Shown: positions 34,363 to 43,463, numbered from the stretch's first letter. The stretch is DNA of 64,000 nt from JANQEA01 sp964530075 (GCA_964530075.1 CAZGXU010000002.1:1-64000), one strand, 5' to 3'. Notes: generated from the sequence alone by a model not told the origin. Numbers and translations are program-made.

Positions 34363-35613
34363 ATGGAGTCCTTTCGCATCGAAGGCGGCGTTCCACTCTC
34401 CGGAACGGTTCGTGTCGACGGGGCGAAGAACTCGGCGCTCCCCGCCTGCGTCGCTTCGCTCCTGACCGACGAACCGGTCGTTCTGCATCGCGTCCCGGAG
34501 CTTCGGGACGTCAGCACGATCCTCTACACCCTCGGCGCGCTCGGACGGCGCGTCGTCCGACACGGGGCTCACGTCTCGATCGGGGTGGGCGAGGAGTCGT
34601 CCACGGAGGCCGACGCCTATTCGGTCCGGCAGATGCGCGCTTCGTTCCTCGTGCTCGCCCCGCTCGTCGCCCGGTTCGGACGTGCGGCCGTTCCGCTTCC
34701 CGGAGGGTGTGCGATCGGGCGCCGTCCGGTCGACCTGCATCTCACCGGACTCCGCGCCCTCGGGGCGCGCGTCGAGGAACGTGACGGCGTCGTCCTCGTC
34801 ACGGCCGATCGCTTGACCGGCGCGCGGATCGTGCTCCCGTACCCGTCGGTCGGCGCGACCGAGCAGATCCTGATGGCCGCGTCCCTGGCGAGCGGTGAGA
34901 CGGTCATCGAGAACGGCGCGATCGAGCCGGAGGTCGAGGATCTCGCGGCCCTCCTAGGGAGGATGGGGGCGAAGATCGAGATCGACGGCCGGACGATTCG
35001 CATCGACGGGCGGAGGGAGCTGCGCGGCGCGGAGCACACGCTGATCCCGGATCGGATGGAGGCGGGGACCTTTCTCCTGGCCGGGGCGATCACCGGAGGC
35101 TCCGTCACCGTCGCGGGAGTCCGGAGCGAGCATCTGACGCCGTTTCTCGGCCCGCTCGAGTCGACCGGGGCCGACGTGACGATCGGCGTCGAGACGGTGA
35201 CGGTCCACGGCCCGTCGCGGCCGCTTCCGGCCGAGGTCGTCACCGCGCCGCATCCCGGGTTCCCGACCGACCTGCATCCCCCGTTCGTCGCCTACCTTGC
35301 GTTGGCGACCGGATCGAGCAGCCTCGTCGAGTCCGTCTTCGAAGACCGCTTCGCCTACGTCGACGCGCTCTGCAAGATGGGGGCGAAGATCGTTCGAAGC
35401 GGGGCGGCGCTGACGATCCACGGCGTCGAGTCGCTGCAGGGGCAAGCCACCGAGGCGACGGACATCCGGGCCGGTGCCGCGTTGACCCTCGCCGGCCTGG
35501 CGGCGCGGGGGCGCACGACCCTGACCCATCTGGAACACATCGATCGAGGCTATTCGAGCCTCGAGGAGAAGCTGCAACATCTGGGGGCGAGGATTGAACG
35601 ACGCGATGAATGA
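34363..35613 (+). CDS. murA: UDP-N-acetylglucosamine 1-carboxyvinyltransferase
   Basis: 416 residues. It catalyses the first committed step of peptidoglycan synthesis, transferring enolpyruvate to UDP-GlcNAc. VDGAKNSALPAC (about 18) carries the conserved Lys and Asn. The catalytic loop PGGCAIGRRPVDLHL has Cys at residue 116, so the enzyme should be fosfomycin-sensitive by that criterion. Other signatures are PSVGATEQILMAA (about 163) and FPTDLHPPFVA (about 302; the usual FPTDMQ is changed). The start lies 3 bases after the M23 stop. Confidence 0.95.
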   Translation: MESFRIEGGVPLSGTVRVDGAKNSALPACVASLLTDEPVVLHRVPELRDVSTILYTLGALGRRVVRHGAHVSIGVGEESSTEADAYSVRQMRASFLVLAPLVARFGRAAVPLPGGCAIGRRPVDLHLTGLRALGARVEERDGVVLVTADRLTGARIVLPYPSVGATEQILMAASLASGETVIENGAIEPEVEDLAALLGRMGAKIEIDGRTIRIDGRRELRGAEHTLIPDRMEAGTFLLAGAITGGSVTVAGVRSEHLTPFLGPLESTGADVTIGVETVTVHGPSRPLPAEVVTAPHPGFPTDLHPPFVAYLALATGSSSLVESVFEDRFAYVDALCKMGAKIVRSGAALTIHGVESLQGQATEATDIRAGAALTLAGLAARGRTTLTHLEHIDRGYSSLEEKLQHLGARIERRDE

Positions 35614-36946
35614 CCGGGGACGCGAGCCGTTGATCGAGGATCGGCTGGGAGTGCGGGCCCGCGTCTACGCAAGCGAGCGGGCGATTCTCGTCGGCGTCAC
35701 CGACGGTCCGGCCGAGGAGGAGACGCTCCGCGAGCTCGAGTCGCTCGCCGATACCGCCGGGATCTCGACGCTCGCCACGGCCCTGCAGAACCGCCGGCGC
35801 CCCGATCCGGCGACGTTCATCGGCCGCGGGAAACTGGCGGAAGTGAAAGCCGCGGCGGCGGTGCTCGACGCGGACGTCGTCCTGTTCAACGACGAGCTGT
35901 CGCCGGCCCAGGCGCGCAACCTCGAGGAGGCGATGGGGCGGAAGGTGATCGACCGGACACAGCTGATCCTCGACATCTTCGCCCAGCGGGCGGCGACGAA
36001 GGAGGCGAGGCTCCAGGTCGAGCTCGCGCAGCTCCGCTATCTCCTCCCGCGTCTCCGCGGCTGGGGGGCGGCGCTGACGCGCGCCGGCGGTCGCGCGGTC
36101 GGTGGCGTCGGGACGCGCGGGCCGGGGGAGACGCAGCTCGAGCTCGACCGGAACAAGATCAACCGCAGGATTCACACGCTCGAGAAGCGGCTCGTGAAGG
36201 CGACGGCCGAGCGGGCGGTGCGGCGGAAGAAGCGGATGAAGAGCGACGTCCCTCGGATCGCGCTCGTCGGCTACACCAACAGCGGGAAGTCGACGCTCCT
36301 CAATCGTCTGTGCGGGGCGGACGCCTTCGTCGAGGACAAGCTGTTCGCGACGCTCGATACGGTGGTCCGGCGGGGCGCGATCGGCACCGGGCGGGTCGCC
36401 CTCTTCGCGGACACGGTCGGGTTCATCCGCGACCTTCCGCATCACCTCGTCCCGGCGTTCGCCGCGACGCTCGAGGCGGCGCAGCACGCGGATCTCCTCG
36501 TTCACGTCGTCGACATCTCCAAGCCGACCTGGGCAGAGGACCATCGGACGGTCCTCGAGATCCTCGAGCGGGAGGTCTTTCACGGGCGGGAGGAGCGAGC
36601 GGCGTCGCTGAACGTGCTGAACAAGATCGACCTCTGCCCGAGCGGCGTGCCGAGCGGAATCGAGGGGATCGCGATCTCGGCGCTCGAGGGACTCCACGTC
36701 GATCGTCTGAGAAGGCGGATCGCATCGATCGTCTTCCCCGAGGATCGAGCGGTCGCCTTCACCTTCCCGCTTGACGTCCTCCACAAGCTCAGCCCGCTGA
36801 CAACGTCGGGGCGGGCGCGGATCGTCGAGTACACCACCGAGGCGGCCTGCGTGAAGGCTTCGATCTCGGAGGCGGAATGGGAACAGCTGGAGCGGGAGGG
36901 AGCGCGCCTCAGCGCCTCCGGCGCTTCCCCGGCTGAAGAACCTTGA
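35606..36946 (+). CDS. hflX: Ribosome-associated GTPase HflX
   Basis: 446 residues from ATG 35606, overlapping the murA stop; TTG 35594 is an alternative. It splits or rescues stalled ribosomes. The N-terminal HflX domain has the nucleotide-binding ELSPAQARNLE (about 95), followed by a coiled region. The GTPase domain has G1 VGYTNSGKSTLLN (about 220), G2 FATLDTVVRR, G3 ADTVGFIRDLPHHLV (about 268), G4 NVLNKIDL and G5 ISAL. The last 38 bases overlap the 3' end of the convergent ricT gene. Confidence 0.95.
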   Translation: MNDRGREPLIEDRLGVRARVYASERAILVGVTDGPAEEETLRELESLADTAGISTLATALQNRRRPDPATFIGRGKLAEVKAAAAVLDADVVLFNDELSPAQARNLEEAMGRKVIDRTQLILDIFAQRAATKEARLQVELAQLRYLLPRLRGWGAALTRAGGRAVGGVGTRGPGETQLELDRNKINRRIHTLEKRLVKATAERAVRRKKRMKSDVPRIALVGYTNSGKSTLLNRLCGADAFVEDKLFATLDTVVRRGAIGTGRVALFADTVGFIRDLPHHLVPAFAATLEAAQHADLLVHVVDISKPTWAEDHRTVLEILEREVFHGREERAASLNVLNKIDLCPSGVPSGIEGIAISALEGLHVDRLRRRIASIVFPEDRAVAFTFPLDVLHKLSPLTTSGRARIVEYTTEAACVKASISEAEWEQLEREGARLSASGASPAEEP

Positions 36947-37730
36947 CCTCCGCGCCGTCGACCACGAGCCGATCGCGTTCGTTCGTCAGGATCGTCACGG
37001 TGTTGCGGAAGATGTTGTGGGAGATGATCTTCCCCTTCTTGTCCTTCCAGGCGACCTGGGCGCCGAGCTCCGGGACCTGACTGAGCGCCCCTTTGTAGGT
37101 CTCGTGCTCGTACGCGAGACAGCACATCAGGCGGCCGCAGCAGCCGGTGATCCGCTCGGGCGACACGAACAGCTCCTGATCGTAAGCCATCTCCATCGGG
37201 ACCGGATTTGGCTCGTGAAGGAATCGGTGACAGCAGATCTCGAGACCGCAGCGTCCGATTCCGCCCTTGATCCGCGCTTCGTCCCGCGCCCCCATCTGGC
37301 GGAGCTCGATCCGCGTGCCGTAGCGGCCGGCGAGGTCGCGCAGGAGGGCCCGGAAGTCGACGCGATGAGGCGCCGTGAAATAGATCCGCAGCTGTCTCCG
37401 GTCGAGCGTGTACTCGGCGGCGACGAGGTGCATCGGCAGCTTGTGCCGAGCCACGACCTCGCGGGTCGAGAAGAGAATCCGCTCGGCGTCGGCCTGGTTG
37501 TAGCGATGGGTGTCGACGTCCTGCTGCGAGGCGATCCGGACGACGCGATCGAGCTGATCGCTCAAACCGGCGCCGGCCTCGAGGTCGTTGAGCATCACGC
37601 CGAGCCGAAGCCCATTGTGATCGACGACGCAGGATTGACTGGGCTGGACGGGGACCGGGCCCGCGTTGAAGCAGGCGGTCTCTCGATCGAGGTTGTGGAT
37701 TCGAACCAGCACGACGCGGTCATTCGCCAT
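36909..37730 (-). CDS. ricT: RicT/YaaT family PSP1 domain protein
   Basis: 273 residues; I chose ATG 37730, 9 bases after GGGAG, over ATGs 37739 and 37736. The PSP1 domain has the characteristic cysteine pattern GRCGLEICCHRFL (about 155) and GCCGRLMCCLAYEHETY (about 196). In Bacillus the RicT complex binds [4Fe-4S] clusters and tunes RNase Y; an equivalent role here is inference. The start overlaps the end of the clamp-loader gene, the same order as in Firmicutes (holB then yaaT). The 3' end overlaps hflX on the other strand. Confidence 0.9.
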   Translation of the reverse strand: MANDRVVLVRIHNLDRETACFNAGPVPVQPSQSCVVDHNGLRLGVMLNDLEAGAGLSDQLDRVVRIASQQDVDTHRYNQADAERILFSTREVVARHKLPMHLVAAEYTLDRRQLRIYFTAPHRVDFRALLRDLAGRYGTRIELRQMGARDEARIKGGIGRCGLEICCHRFLHEPNPVPMEMAYDQELFVSPERITGCCGRLMCCLAYEHETYKGALSQVPELGAQVAWKDKKGKIISHNIFRNTVTILTNERDRLVVDGAEVKVLQPGKRRRR

Positions 37731-38733
37731 CGGCATCATCTCCCGGTGTCAGCATCAACGATAGCAGAATCGCCTCCGGCGGTCCGTAGACGGTGACCGA
37801 ACGATACGCGCCGTCGATCGCTTGGCAGAGATTCCGGAGACGGGATGGTCCGATTCGATCTCGGATTTCGGGGAGCGGAGCGTAAACGGCGTCCGGATCG
37901 GACGGCGGTCGGGTCGGCTCGAAGCAGGCGGTGAGCAGCTCTTGCAGGAAGCGCGCGAGGGTGTCGCGATCCTGCGCGGCGAGCGTCCGCACACCGACCG
38001 TCAGCAACTCGGCGTCCTGGGCGCCGATCCGAGCGACGGTCAGGAGGAGCGCTTCGTACCGTCGGATCGGCTCGTCGCCGAGGGCGTCCGCGATCAGATC
38101 GGCGGCGGCGGCGGTTCGCAGCTCGGTGGTGGCCGCATCGCGCGCCCCCGCGACGTCGAGCGGCGCTTCGGTCAGGCGCTCCAGGTCGCCGTCGCGGAGG
38201 ACGACGCGGGCCAACCATGCCGCGTCCCCCTCGGCGTAGCCGGCGTCCGCCAGACGACGCAGCACAGCGTCGCGACCGGTCGGAGGGATCCGGATCGTCC
38301 GACACCGAGACACGATCGTCGGAAGGAGGTCGCTCGGGTGCTCGGCGAGGGCGACGAACGCGAGGTCGCGCGGCGGCTCCTCCATGATCTTGAGGAGCGC
38401 GTTCGCCGCTTCCGGGGTGAGCGTCTCGGCACGTGGGATCAGGCAGACCTTTCGCTTCGCCTGGACCGGCGAGAATTGGGTCAGGCGGATGACCTCGCGG
38501 ACCTGATCGATCCCGATCCGCTCCTTCTTCTCCGGCGGTGTCAGCTCGATCAGATCCGGATGGACCCCGCGCAGGGCGAGCGACGCGTCGGGCTCGGACC
38601 CCGGACCGGCGAGAAGCGGGGCCGCCAGGCGGCGCCCTTCGCCGAGCCGGTCGACCGCTCGAGGCACGAGGTAGAGCGTCGCGGCGGCGTCAGTCGTCGT
38701 GGTTGCGCGCCGTGTCACGGAAGGCCCGTTCAT
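37720..38733 (-). CDS. holB: DNA polymerase III delta-prime-type clamp loader subunit
   Basis: 337 residues from ATG 38733. HPDLIELTPPEKKERIGIDQVREV (from about residue 58) and LIPRAETLTPEAANALLKIMEEPP match HolB/DnaX-like AAA subunits, with SRCRTIRIPP (sensor arginine region). There is no Walker A and the usual zinc-binding cysteines are missing, as expected of a non-hydrolysing delta-prime. It helps load the sliding clamp. The promoter at 38743-38771 puts the start 9 bases after the -10 box with no Shine-Dalgarno. Confidence 0.85.
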   Translation of the reverse strand: MNGPSVTRRATTTTDAAATLYLVPRAVDRLGEGRRLAAPLLAGPGSEPDASLALRGVHPDLIELTPPEKKERIGIDQVREVIRLTQFSPVQAKRKVCLIPRAETLTPEAANALLKIMEEPPRDLAFVALAEHPSDLLPTIVSRCRTIRIPPTGRDAVLRRLADAGYAEGDAAWLARVVLRDGDLERLTEAPLDVAGARDAATTELRTAAAADLIADALGDEPIRRYEALLLTVARIGAQDAELLTVGVRTLAAQDRDTLARFLQELLTACFEPTRPPSDPDAVYAPLPEIRDRIGPSRLRNLCQAIDGAYRSVTVYGPPEAILLSLMLTPGDDADGE

Positions 38734-38742
38734 CACGCGAGG

Positions 38743-38771
38743 AGGGTATCACAGCCCAGATGGAGGCGCAA
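38743..38771 (-). promoter_or_regulatory. Promoter of holB-ricT (leaderless type)
   Basis: Minus-strand TTGCGC (38771-38766), 17 bases, TACCCT (38748-38743), then 9 bases to ATG 38733. No ribosome binding site can fit in the predicted leader of 0-3 bases. Confidence 0.55.
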
Positions 38772-38780
38772 TCGCCGCCT

Positions 38781-39278
38781 CTAGAGAAGGATCGACTCGA
38801 GGAGGTCGGCGATCCCGGGGAGGTCGCCCGGCGAGAGGACGGCCGTTCCGTCCGGAGCCGCGATCCGATCGTCCGTGACCACGGCGATCACATCGATCTC
38901 GCCGGCGAGCGGTTCGCGCGCCATCTCGCGCCCGCGCCGGAAGACCTCGATCTTCGGAAATGGCCCGCGCTTCAGCCCTTCAATGACGACGAAGTCGCAA
39001 TCCGGGAAGAGGCGGTCGATCAACCCCTCGGGCCCCTCCTCCGGGGATCTCCTCCACGTGAGGACGGCGTCCGACTCGCCGAGCAGGAGGACCGGCTCGG
39101 CGCCGGCCGCCGCAAGCCTTCCGCTGTCCGTCCCCGCGTCGTCCGGCGCGGTGAGGTGCGGGGCGTGCTTGATCGCGCCCACGCGGTACCCGCGGTCGAC
39201 GAGGTGCGGGATGAGGCGCGACAGAAGCCGCGTCTTGCCGCTGTCGTGATGGCCGATGAACGATACCGCGGGGATCAT
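38781..39278 (-). CDS. mobB: Molybdopterin-guanine dinucleotide biosynthesis adaptor MobB
   Basis: 165 residues from ATG 39278, after AGGAGAGAGG. A P-loop GTPase: SFIGHHDSGKTRLLSRLI (about 5-22), GAIKHAPH (about 42) with the conserved histidine, then DSGRLAAAGAEPVLLLGE (about 57) and FVVIEGLKRGPFPKIEV (about 104). It binds GTP and supports attachment of GMP to molybdopterin. Together with the MoaD-like protein near 17 kb it suggests molybdenum or tungsten enzymes in the cell, though none is in this window. A TACAAT box lies upstream at 39339-39334. Confidence 0.9.
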   Translation of the reverse strand: MIPAVSFIGHHDSGKTRLLSRLIPHLVDRGYRVGAIKHAPHLTAPDDAGTDSGRLAAAGAEPVLLLGESDAVLTWRRSPEEGPEGLIDRLFPDCDFVVIEGLKRGPFPKIEVFRRGREMAREPLAGEIDVIAVVTDDRIAAPDGTAVLSPGDLPGIADLLESILL

Positions 39279-39364
39279 CCTCTCTCCTGACGCGATCCCG
39301 GAGCGCGGCCGAGCGCCCCGAGCGGGCGAACGGATTGTACGGGAGCCCCCGTGGCCGGGCCAGT

Positions 39365-39393
39365 TTGCGACGGGATTTGGCGTCCCCGATAAT
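39365..39393 (+). promoter_or_regulatory. Promoter of the acyl-CoA synthetase operon
   Basis: TTGCGA (39365-39370), 17 bases, GATAAT (39388-39393). GAGGTGA lies just upstream of ATG 39428. It is divergent from mobB. Confidence 0.65.
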
Positions 39394-39427
39394 CCGTGCG
39401 ACATCCTACCGGTGATGAGGTGAATCG

Positions 39428-41050
39428 ATGAGAACCCTGTCCCAAGTTCTCCGCGACACGACCGACCGATTCCCGGACCGGAGCGCCATTCTCGACCCGG
39501 GCGGCGTGGCACTCACGTACGGCGAGCTGAACGCGCGGGTCGATCGGCTCGCCCGCGGCCTGCTTGAGATCGGCGTCGCCAAGGGCGACAAGGTGGGGCT
39601 CTGGATGCCGAACGTGCCCGAGTGGGTCGTGGCCTACTTCGCGATCGCCCGGATCGGCGCGGTCGTCGTCCCGATGAACACCCGGTACAAGAGGCACGAG
39701 GTCGAGTACATCCTCGAGGACTCCGAGGCGACGACGCTGTTCGCCGTCGCCTCGTTCGTCGGGATCGACTACCTCCGGATGATCGGCGAGATCCGAGACA
39801 AGCTCCCGAACCTGAGGCACGTCGTGATCGTCGGTCGACCGGGCGAAGGGATGCGTGGGTTCGATGAGATCGCCGCCCTCGGGGAAGCGAACCTCGCCGA
39901 CGGCAGGCTCGCCGAGCGGGAGGCCCTCTGCGAACCGGGCGACAACGTCTTCATCCTTTACACCTCCGGGACGACCGGGACCCCGAAGGGGGCGATGCTC
40001 TCGCACCACAACATCGCCAAGAACGCCGAACAGGTCACCGGGGTTCTCCATACGACCGAGGAGGACGTCTTCCTCCTGGCCGTGCCGTTCTTCCACTGCT
40101 TCGGCTGCGTGATGGGGATCGCCGGTTCGATCACCTGGGGCGCCGCGATGGTTCCGATGCAGATCTTCAAGGCGAACGAGGCGCTCGAGCTCGTCGAGCG
40201 GTTCGGCGTCTCCGTCCTCTACGGCGTCCCGACGATGTTCGTGCTCGAGCTCGAGGAGAACCGGAAGGGGAGGGAGGACGGAACGTCCTACGACGTGTCG
40301 ACGCTGCGGACCGGAATCATGGCCGGCGCGCCGTGTCCGATCGAAGTGATGAAGGGGACGATGGAGGAGCTCCACTGCAACGTATCGATCGCCTACGGGC
40401 TGACCGAGGCGTCGCCGGTGATCACCATGACCCGGTTCGACGATCCGATCGAGCGCCGCGTGGAGACGGTCGGCCGCGCCCTCGACGGGGTCGAAGTGAA
40501 GATCGCCGATGACGATCGGAATCCGGTCCCGGTCGGCGAGATGGGCGAGCTCGCCTGCCGCGGCTACAACGTGATGCTCGGCTACTACAGGGCGCCCGAC
40601 GTGACGGCCGAGACGATCGACGCCGACGGATGGCTCTACTCCGGCGACCTGGCGACGATGGACCACGAAGGGTACGTCAAGATCGTCGGCCGGAAGAAGG
40701 ACATGTTGATCTGCGGCGGGTTCAACGTCTACCCGGCCGAGATCGAGGAGTACCTGTTCACCCATCCGAAGGTGCAGAACGTCGCGGTGATCGGCGTCCC
40801 TGACGACGTCTTCGGCGAGGTCGCGGCCGCGTTCATCATCCCGCGCGAAGGAGAGACGGTCGATCCGCAGGAGATCGTCGACTACTGCGCCGGCGAGATC
40901 GCCAACTTCAAGGTGCCGCGCTACGTCGAGGTCGTCGACGACTTTCCGATGACCCAGTCGGGGAAGGTCCAGAAGTTCAAGCTGCGCGAGATCGCCGAGG
41001 CGGCGCAGCGGACCTCCGAGATGACGAAGCTCTCCCCGACGAAGAAGTGA
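39428..41050 (+). CDS. Long-chain acyl-CoA synthetase (AMP-forming)
   Basis: 540 residues. It activates a carboxylic acid with ATP and CoA. AMP-binding motifs are ILYTSGTTGTPKGAMLSH (about 178), AYGLTEASP (about 323), GWLYSGDLATMDHEGYVKI (about 399) and GRKKDMLICGGFNVYPAEIEE (about 421). The catalytic lysine is near the end (MTQSGKVQKFKLRE). It is closest to FadD-type medium/long-chain synthetases; chain length cannot be told. The start is supported by GAGGTGA. Its stop overlaps a GTG start of the next gene. Confidence 0.92.
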   Translation: MRTLSQVLRDTTDRFPDRSAILDPGGVALTYGELNARVDRLARGLLEIGVAKGDKVGLWMPNVPEWVVAYFAIARIGAVVVPMNTRYKRHEVEYILEDSEATTLFAVASFVGIDYLRMIGEIRDKLPNLRHVVIVGRPGEGMRGFDEIAALGEANLADGRLAEREALCEPGDNVFILYTSGTTGTPKGAMLSHHNIAKNAEQVTGVLHTTEEDVFLLAVPFFHCFGCVMGIAGSITWGAAMVPMQIFKANEALELVERFGVSVLYGVPTMFVLELEENRKGREDGTSYDVSTLRTGIMAGAPCPIEVMKGTMEELHCNVSIAYGLTEASPVITMTRFDDPIERRVETVGRALDGVEVKIADDDRNPVPVGEMGELACRGYNVMLGYYRAPDVTAETIDADGWLYSGDLATMDHEGYVKIVGRKKDMLICGGFNVYPAEIEEYLFTHPKVQNVAVIGVPDDVFGEVAAAFIIPREGETVDPQEIVDYCAGEIANFKVPRYVEVVDDFPMTQSGKVQKFKLREIAEAAQRTSEMTKLSPTKK

Positions 41051-41814
41051 CCGCGATGGCTCGAGGGGGGCTTCGTCGCGATGAAGTGTTGAGCCTGGCC
41101 CGGAGGCTCATTTCGATCGAAAGCCACAAGGACGCGCCGGGCCGCGAGGCGGAGATCGGTCGGTTTCTCGTCGGATGGTTCCGGGACCGCGGGATCGACG
41201 CCGAGCTGCAGCCGGTCGACGGCGACCGGGCGAACGTGATCGCCCGGATTCCCGGGGGCGGCGGCCCGAGCCTGATCCTCAACGGGCACCTCGACACGGT
41301 CCCGAGCGGCGACATGCCGGACGCGTTCTCCCCGCGGATCGAGGGCGGCGACCTGTGGGGGCGAGGGGCGTGCGATATGAAGGGCGCGATCGCGGCCATG
41401 TGTTGTGCGATGGCCGCAATCGCGGGAGACGAAGCTTCGCTTCGTCCGAACGACTCCGGACAAAGGGGCGAGTCGCTCCATCGCGACAAGGCCCTGGGGC
41501 CGAACTCCGTTCGGCAGGGGGCTGCTGAAGCTTCGGTCCCTCTGGGCGAAGAGCTGCTGTTCGCGGGGACGGTCGATGAGGAGACGGGGTCGATCGGGGT
41601 GAAGGCGCTCGTCGACGCGGCGATCCCGGCCGGACCGGTCGGCGTCGCCTACTGGTCCGACGGCGGGCACCTCGCGGCGAACGGGATCGAGACGATCGCT
41701 CTCGGTCCGGGCGACGTCACGAGCGCGCACGGCCCGCGGGACCGCGTCGCGGTCGAGGAGCTGTCGGCGGCCGCGGCCCTGTATCGCGGGATCGTGCGAC
41801 GCCTGCTGGCGTAG
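41047..41814 (+). CDS. M20-family metallohydrolase lacking the lid domain
   Basis: 255 residues from GTG 41047 (GTGA overlap; ATG 41056 also possible). Intact parts are LILNGHLDTVPSGDM (about 77), LWGRGACDMKGAIAAM (about 103), FAGTVDEETGSIG (about 175) and a C-terminal HLAANGIETIALGPGD followed by SAHGPRDRV. Normal M20 enzymes have about 370-400 residues. The dimerisation/lid domain with the later metal-binding Glu is absent: the sequence jumps from the DEETG region directly to the C-terminal sheet without a frameshift. A hairpin-rich stretch adds about 40 residues at 131-165. It may be inactive or a compact variant. Confidence 0.7.
   Translation: MTAMARGGLRRDEVLSLARRLISIESHKDAPGREAEIGRFLVGWFRDRGIDAELQPVDGDRANVIARIPGGGGPSLILNGHLDTVPSGDMPDAFSPRIEGGDLWGRGACDMKGAIAAMCCAMAAIAGDEASLRPNDSGQRGESLHRDKALGPNSVRQGAAEASVPLGEELLFAGTVDEETGSIGVKALVDAAIPAGPVGVAYWSDGGHLAANGIETIALGPGDVTSAHGPRDRVAVEELSAAAALYRGIVRRLLA
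41428..41514 (+). repeat. Cluster of short hairpins inside the M20 gene
   Basis: Three consecutive inverted repeats lie in frame: GACGAAG/CTTCGTC (41428-41446), GTCGC/GCGAC (41472-41487) and CCGAAC/GTTCGG (41500-41514). They encode a segment not expected in the family between two conserved motifs. The arrangement resembles the palindromic tail of the radical SAM gene at 44.8-45.0 kb. Confidence 0.5.
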
Positions 41815-41841
41815 CGGAGCCGGCCGCTCAGCCGGGGAAGC

Positions 41842-43068
41842 TCATTGGGGCTGCGAGGTCTCGCCGGACTTGGCGATCGCCAGCTTCGCCGTGAGAGGGC
41901 CGATCAGTTCGTGGATGACGGTCGCCCCGATGACGACGTTCAAGAGGATCTGGCTGATCGGCGCAAGCACCGTCTCCTGTTGGACCAGCAGCGCAAGGCC
42001 GATGACGATCCCTCCCTGCGGGATCAGTCCCCAGCCGGCGTATCGACGGACCGCACGCGACGCGCGGCCGAGCCTCGCCCCCAGATAGGTTCCCGCCAGC
42101 TTGCCGGCCGACCGGAAGACGACGAACAGGAGGACGACGGGCAGGTACTGGAGCAGCACCTCCACGTCGAGGAGCATCCCGCTGACCGTGAAGAAGACAA
42201 TGAACACGATCGGCTCGACCGATTCCTCGAGGAGATGGAAAATGTGGGGCCGTTCCTGCTTCCGGGCCACGTTGACGACCGTGATCCCCATCGCCATCGT
42301 GGCGAGGAGCTGGTCGAGCCCAAGCAGCGCCGAGACGCCGTAGCAGATGCCCAGGAGCCCCAGCAAGAGGGCGATCTGGAGCCCCTCACTCTCGCCGACG
42401 AACCAGCTCGGCACGAACCGGAACACCAGACCGGAAGCGGCACCGAGGGCGAGCGCGCCTCCGATGGCGATCAGCGGCTCGAAGATCCTGCTGATCCCCC
42501 CCACGTGATGCGTGATCAGGACCAACGCGACGACGATGGCCAGGCTGTAGTTGAGGATGCCGAGCGCGTCGTCGAGGGCCGCGGCCGCCATGATGCTGAA
42601 GGTCACCATCCCCTTCGCCCGGTACTGGCGGACCACCGCGAGCGTCGCCGACGGATCGGTGGGAGAGGCGAGCGCGCCGAGCAGGACGGCGAGCGGGGCG
42701 ACCATCGTCAGGAAGCTCGTGCCTCGCGGCAGCAGGAACGGGAGCGTGACGAGGCAGCCCGCGGTCACAAGCAGGGCGGCCAGCTCGGCCTCGCCGAGCG
42801 CGACGAAGAGGATCTTCTTTCCGAGCTCCTTGAGCGGTCCGATCGCGAGCGTCCCGCCGATGGCGAAGGTGAGGATCGCCAACGACAGGTCGGTCGTCGT
42901 CCCCATCGAATCGACGAAGGAACTCGTGACGAGCCCCGTGACGTGTGGGTTCAGAACCAGTCCTGCGACGATGTATCCGGTCACTCGCGGAAGGCCGACC
43001 CTTCGCACCGTCTCCCCGAGGACGTAGCCCAGCGTGATCGCCAGGCCCGTTGCTAGAAGTCCGGTCAC
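41842..43068 (-). CDS. Cation:proton antiporter, CPA2 family
   Basis: 408 residues from GTG 43068, which has GAGGGTGA five bases upstream. About 12 membrane helices form a Na+/H+ or K+/H+ exchanger domain. RVGLPRVTGYIVAGLVLNP (about 20-38) is the typical second-helix motif. SPTDPSATLAVVRQ (about 145) and AAALDDALGILNYS (about 170) carry the transport aspartates. No C-terminal TrkA/RCK domain is attached; the tail is short and polar. It moves monovalent cations against protons at the inner membrane. Confidence 0.9.
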   Translation of the reverse strand: MTGLLATGLAITLGYVLGETVRRVGLPRVTGYIVAGLVLNPHVTGLVTSSFVDSMGTTTDLSLAILTFAIGGTLAIGPLKELGKKILFVALGEAELAALLVTAGCLVTLPFLLPRGTSFLTMVAPLAVLLGALASPTDPSATLAVVRQYRAKGMVTFSIMAAAALDDALGILNYSLAIVVALVLITHHVGGISRIFEPLIAIGGALALGAASGLVFRFVPSWFVGESEGLQIALLLGLLGICYGVSALLGLDQLLATMAMGITVVNVARKQERPHIFHLLEESVEPIVFIVFFTVSGMLLDVEVLLQYLPVVLLFVVFRSAGKLAGTYLGARLGRASRAVRRYAGWGLIPQGGIVIGLALLVQQETVLAPISQILLNVVIGATVIHELIGPLTAKLAIAKSGETSQPQ

Positions 43069-43346
43069 ACGATTCACCCTCAGCCGCTTGGCGACAGCCT
43101 CCGCCTCGCGAAATGCCGAAGGATATGTCCGGAGGGCGGATCGTGCAACTCGGGCCCGAACGTCGGTGCCGAGCCCGCTCGAGGGTCGACGACCGTCCGT
43201 CGTTGCCTTGGCACCCCAACAACACCGTTCCGCAGGACCTTTCCGGGTACACAATCCTGACACACGTTGTCGACAGGACCTTCACGAAGGCGGCGCATCA
43301 TGTCGTCGATCTAGCGAGAGCACCCACCGAAACGCACCAACCTCCA

Positions 43347-43375
43347 GAGGCCCGGGTTTAGCCCTCCCGGGCCTC
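43347..43375. terminator. Strong hairpin upstream of the tRNA-SRP unit
   Basis: A 10-bp stem (43347-43356 with 43366-43375) has a 9-base loop. It lies in the 395-base gap between the antiporter start and the tRNA gene. No gene on either strand clearly ends here. An 82-codon plus-strand ORF (43113-43361) overlaps it but has no support, so I see nothing coding in 43069-43424. Confidence 0.5.
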
Positions 43376-43424
43376 GCCTCTTGGAGGTCCCACCGTTCCG
43401 GGCGGCGCCTCCCCGGCCCGGCGC

Positions 43425-43453
43425 TTGCGGCGTTGCCGCTCGATCCCTAGAAT
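43425..43453 (+). promoter_or_regulatory. Promoter of tRNA-Ser / SRP RNA
   Basis: TTGCGG (43425-43430), 17 bases, TAGAAT (43448-43453). The expected start is a few bases before the tRNA 5' end at 43464. Confidence 0.7.
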
Positions 43454-43463
43454 CCTTCTCGCC

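Noticed and set aside
43113..43361. 82-codon plus-strand ORF between the antiporter and tRNA-Ser
   Set aside because: No ribosome binding site, no recognisable motif, and it runs into a terminator hairpin; probably chance.
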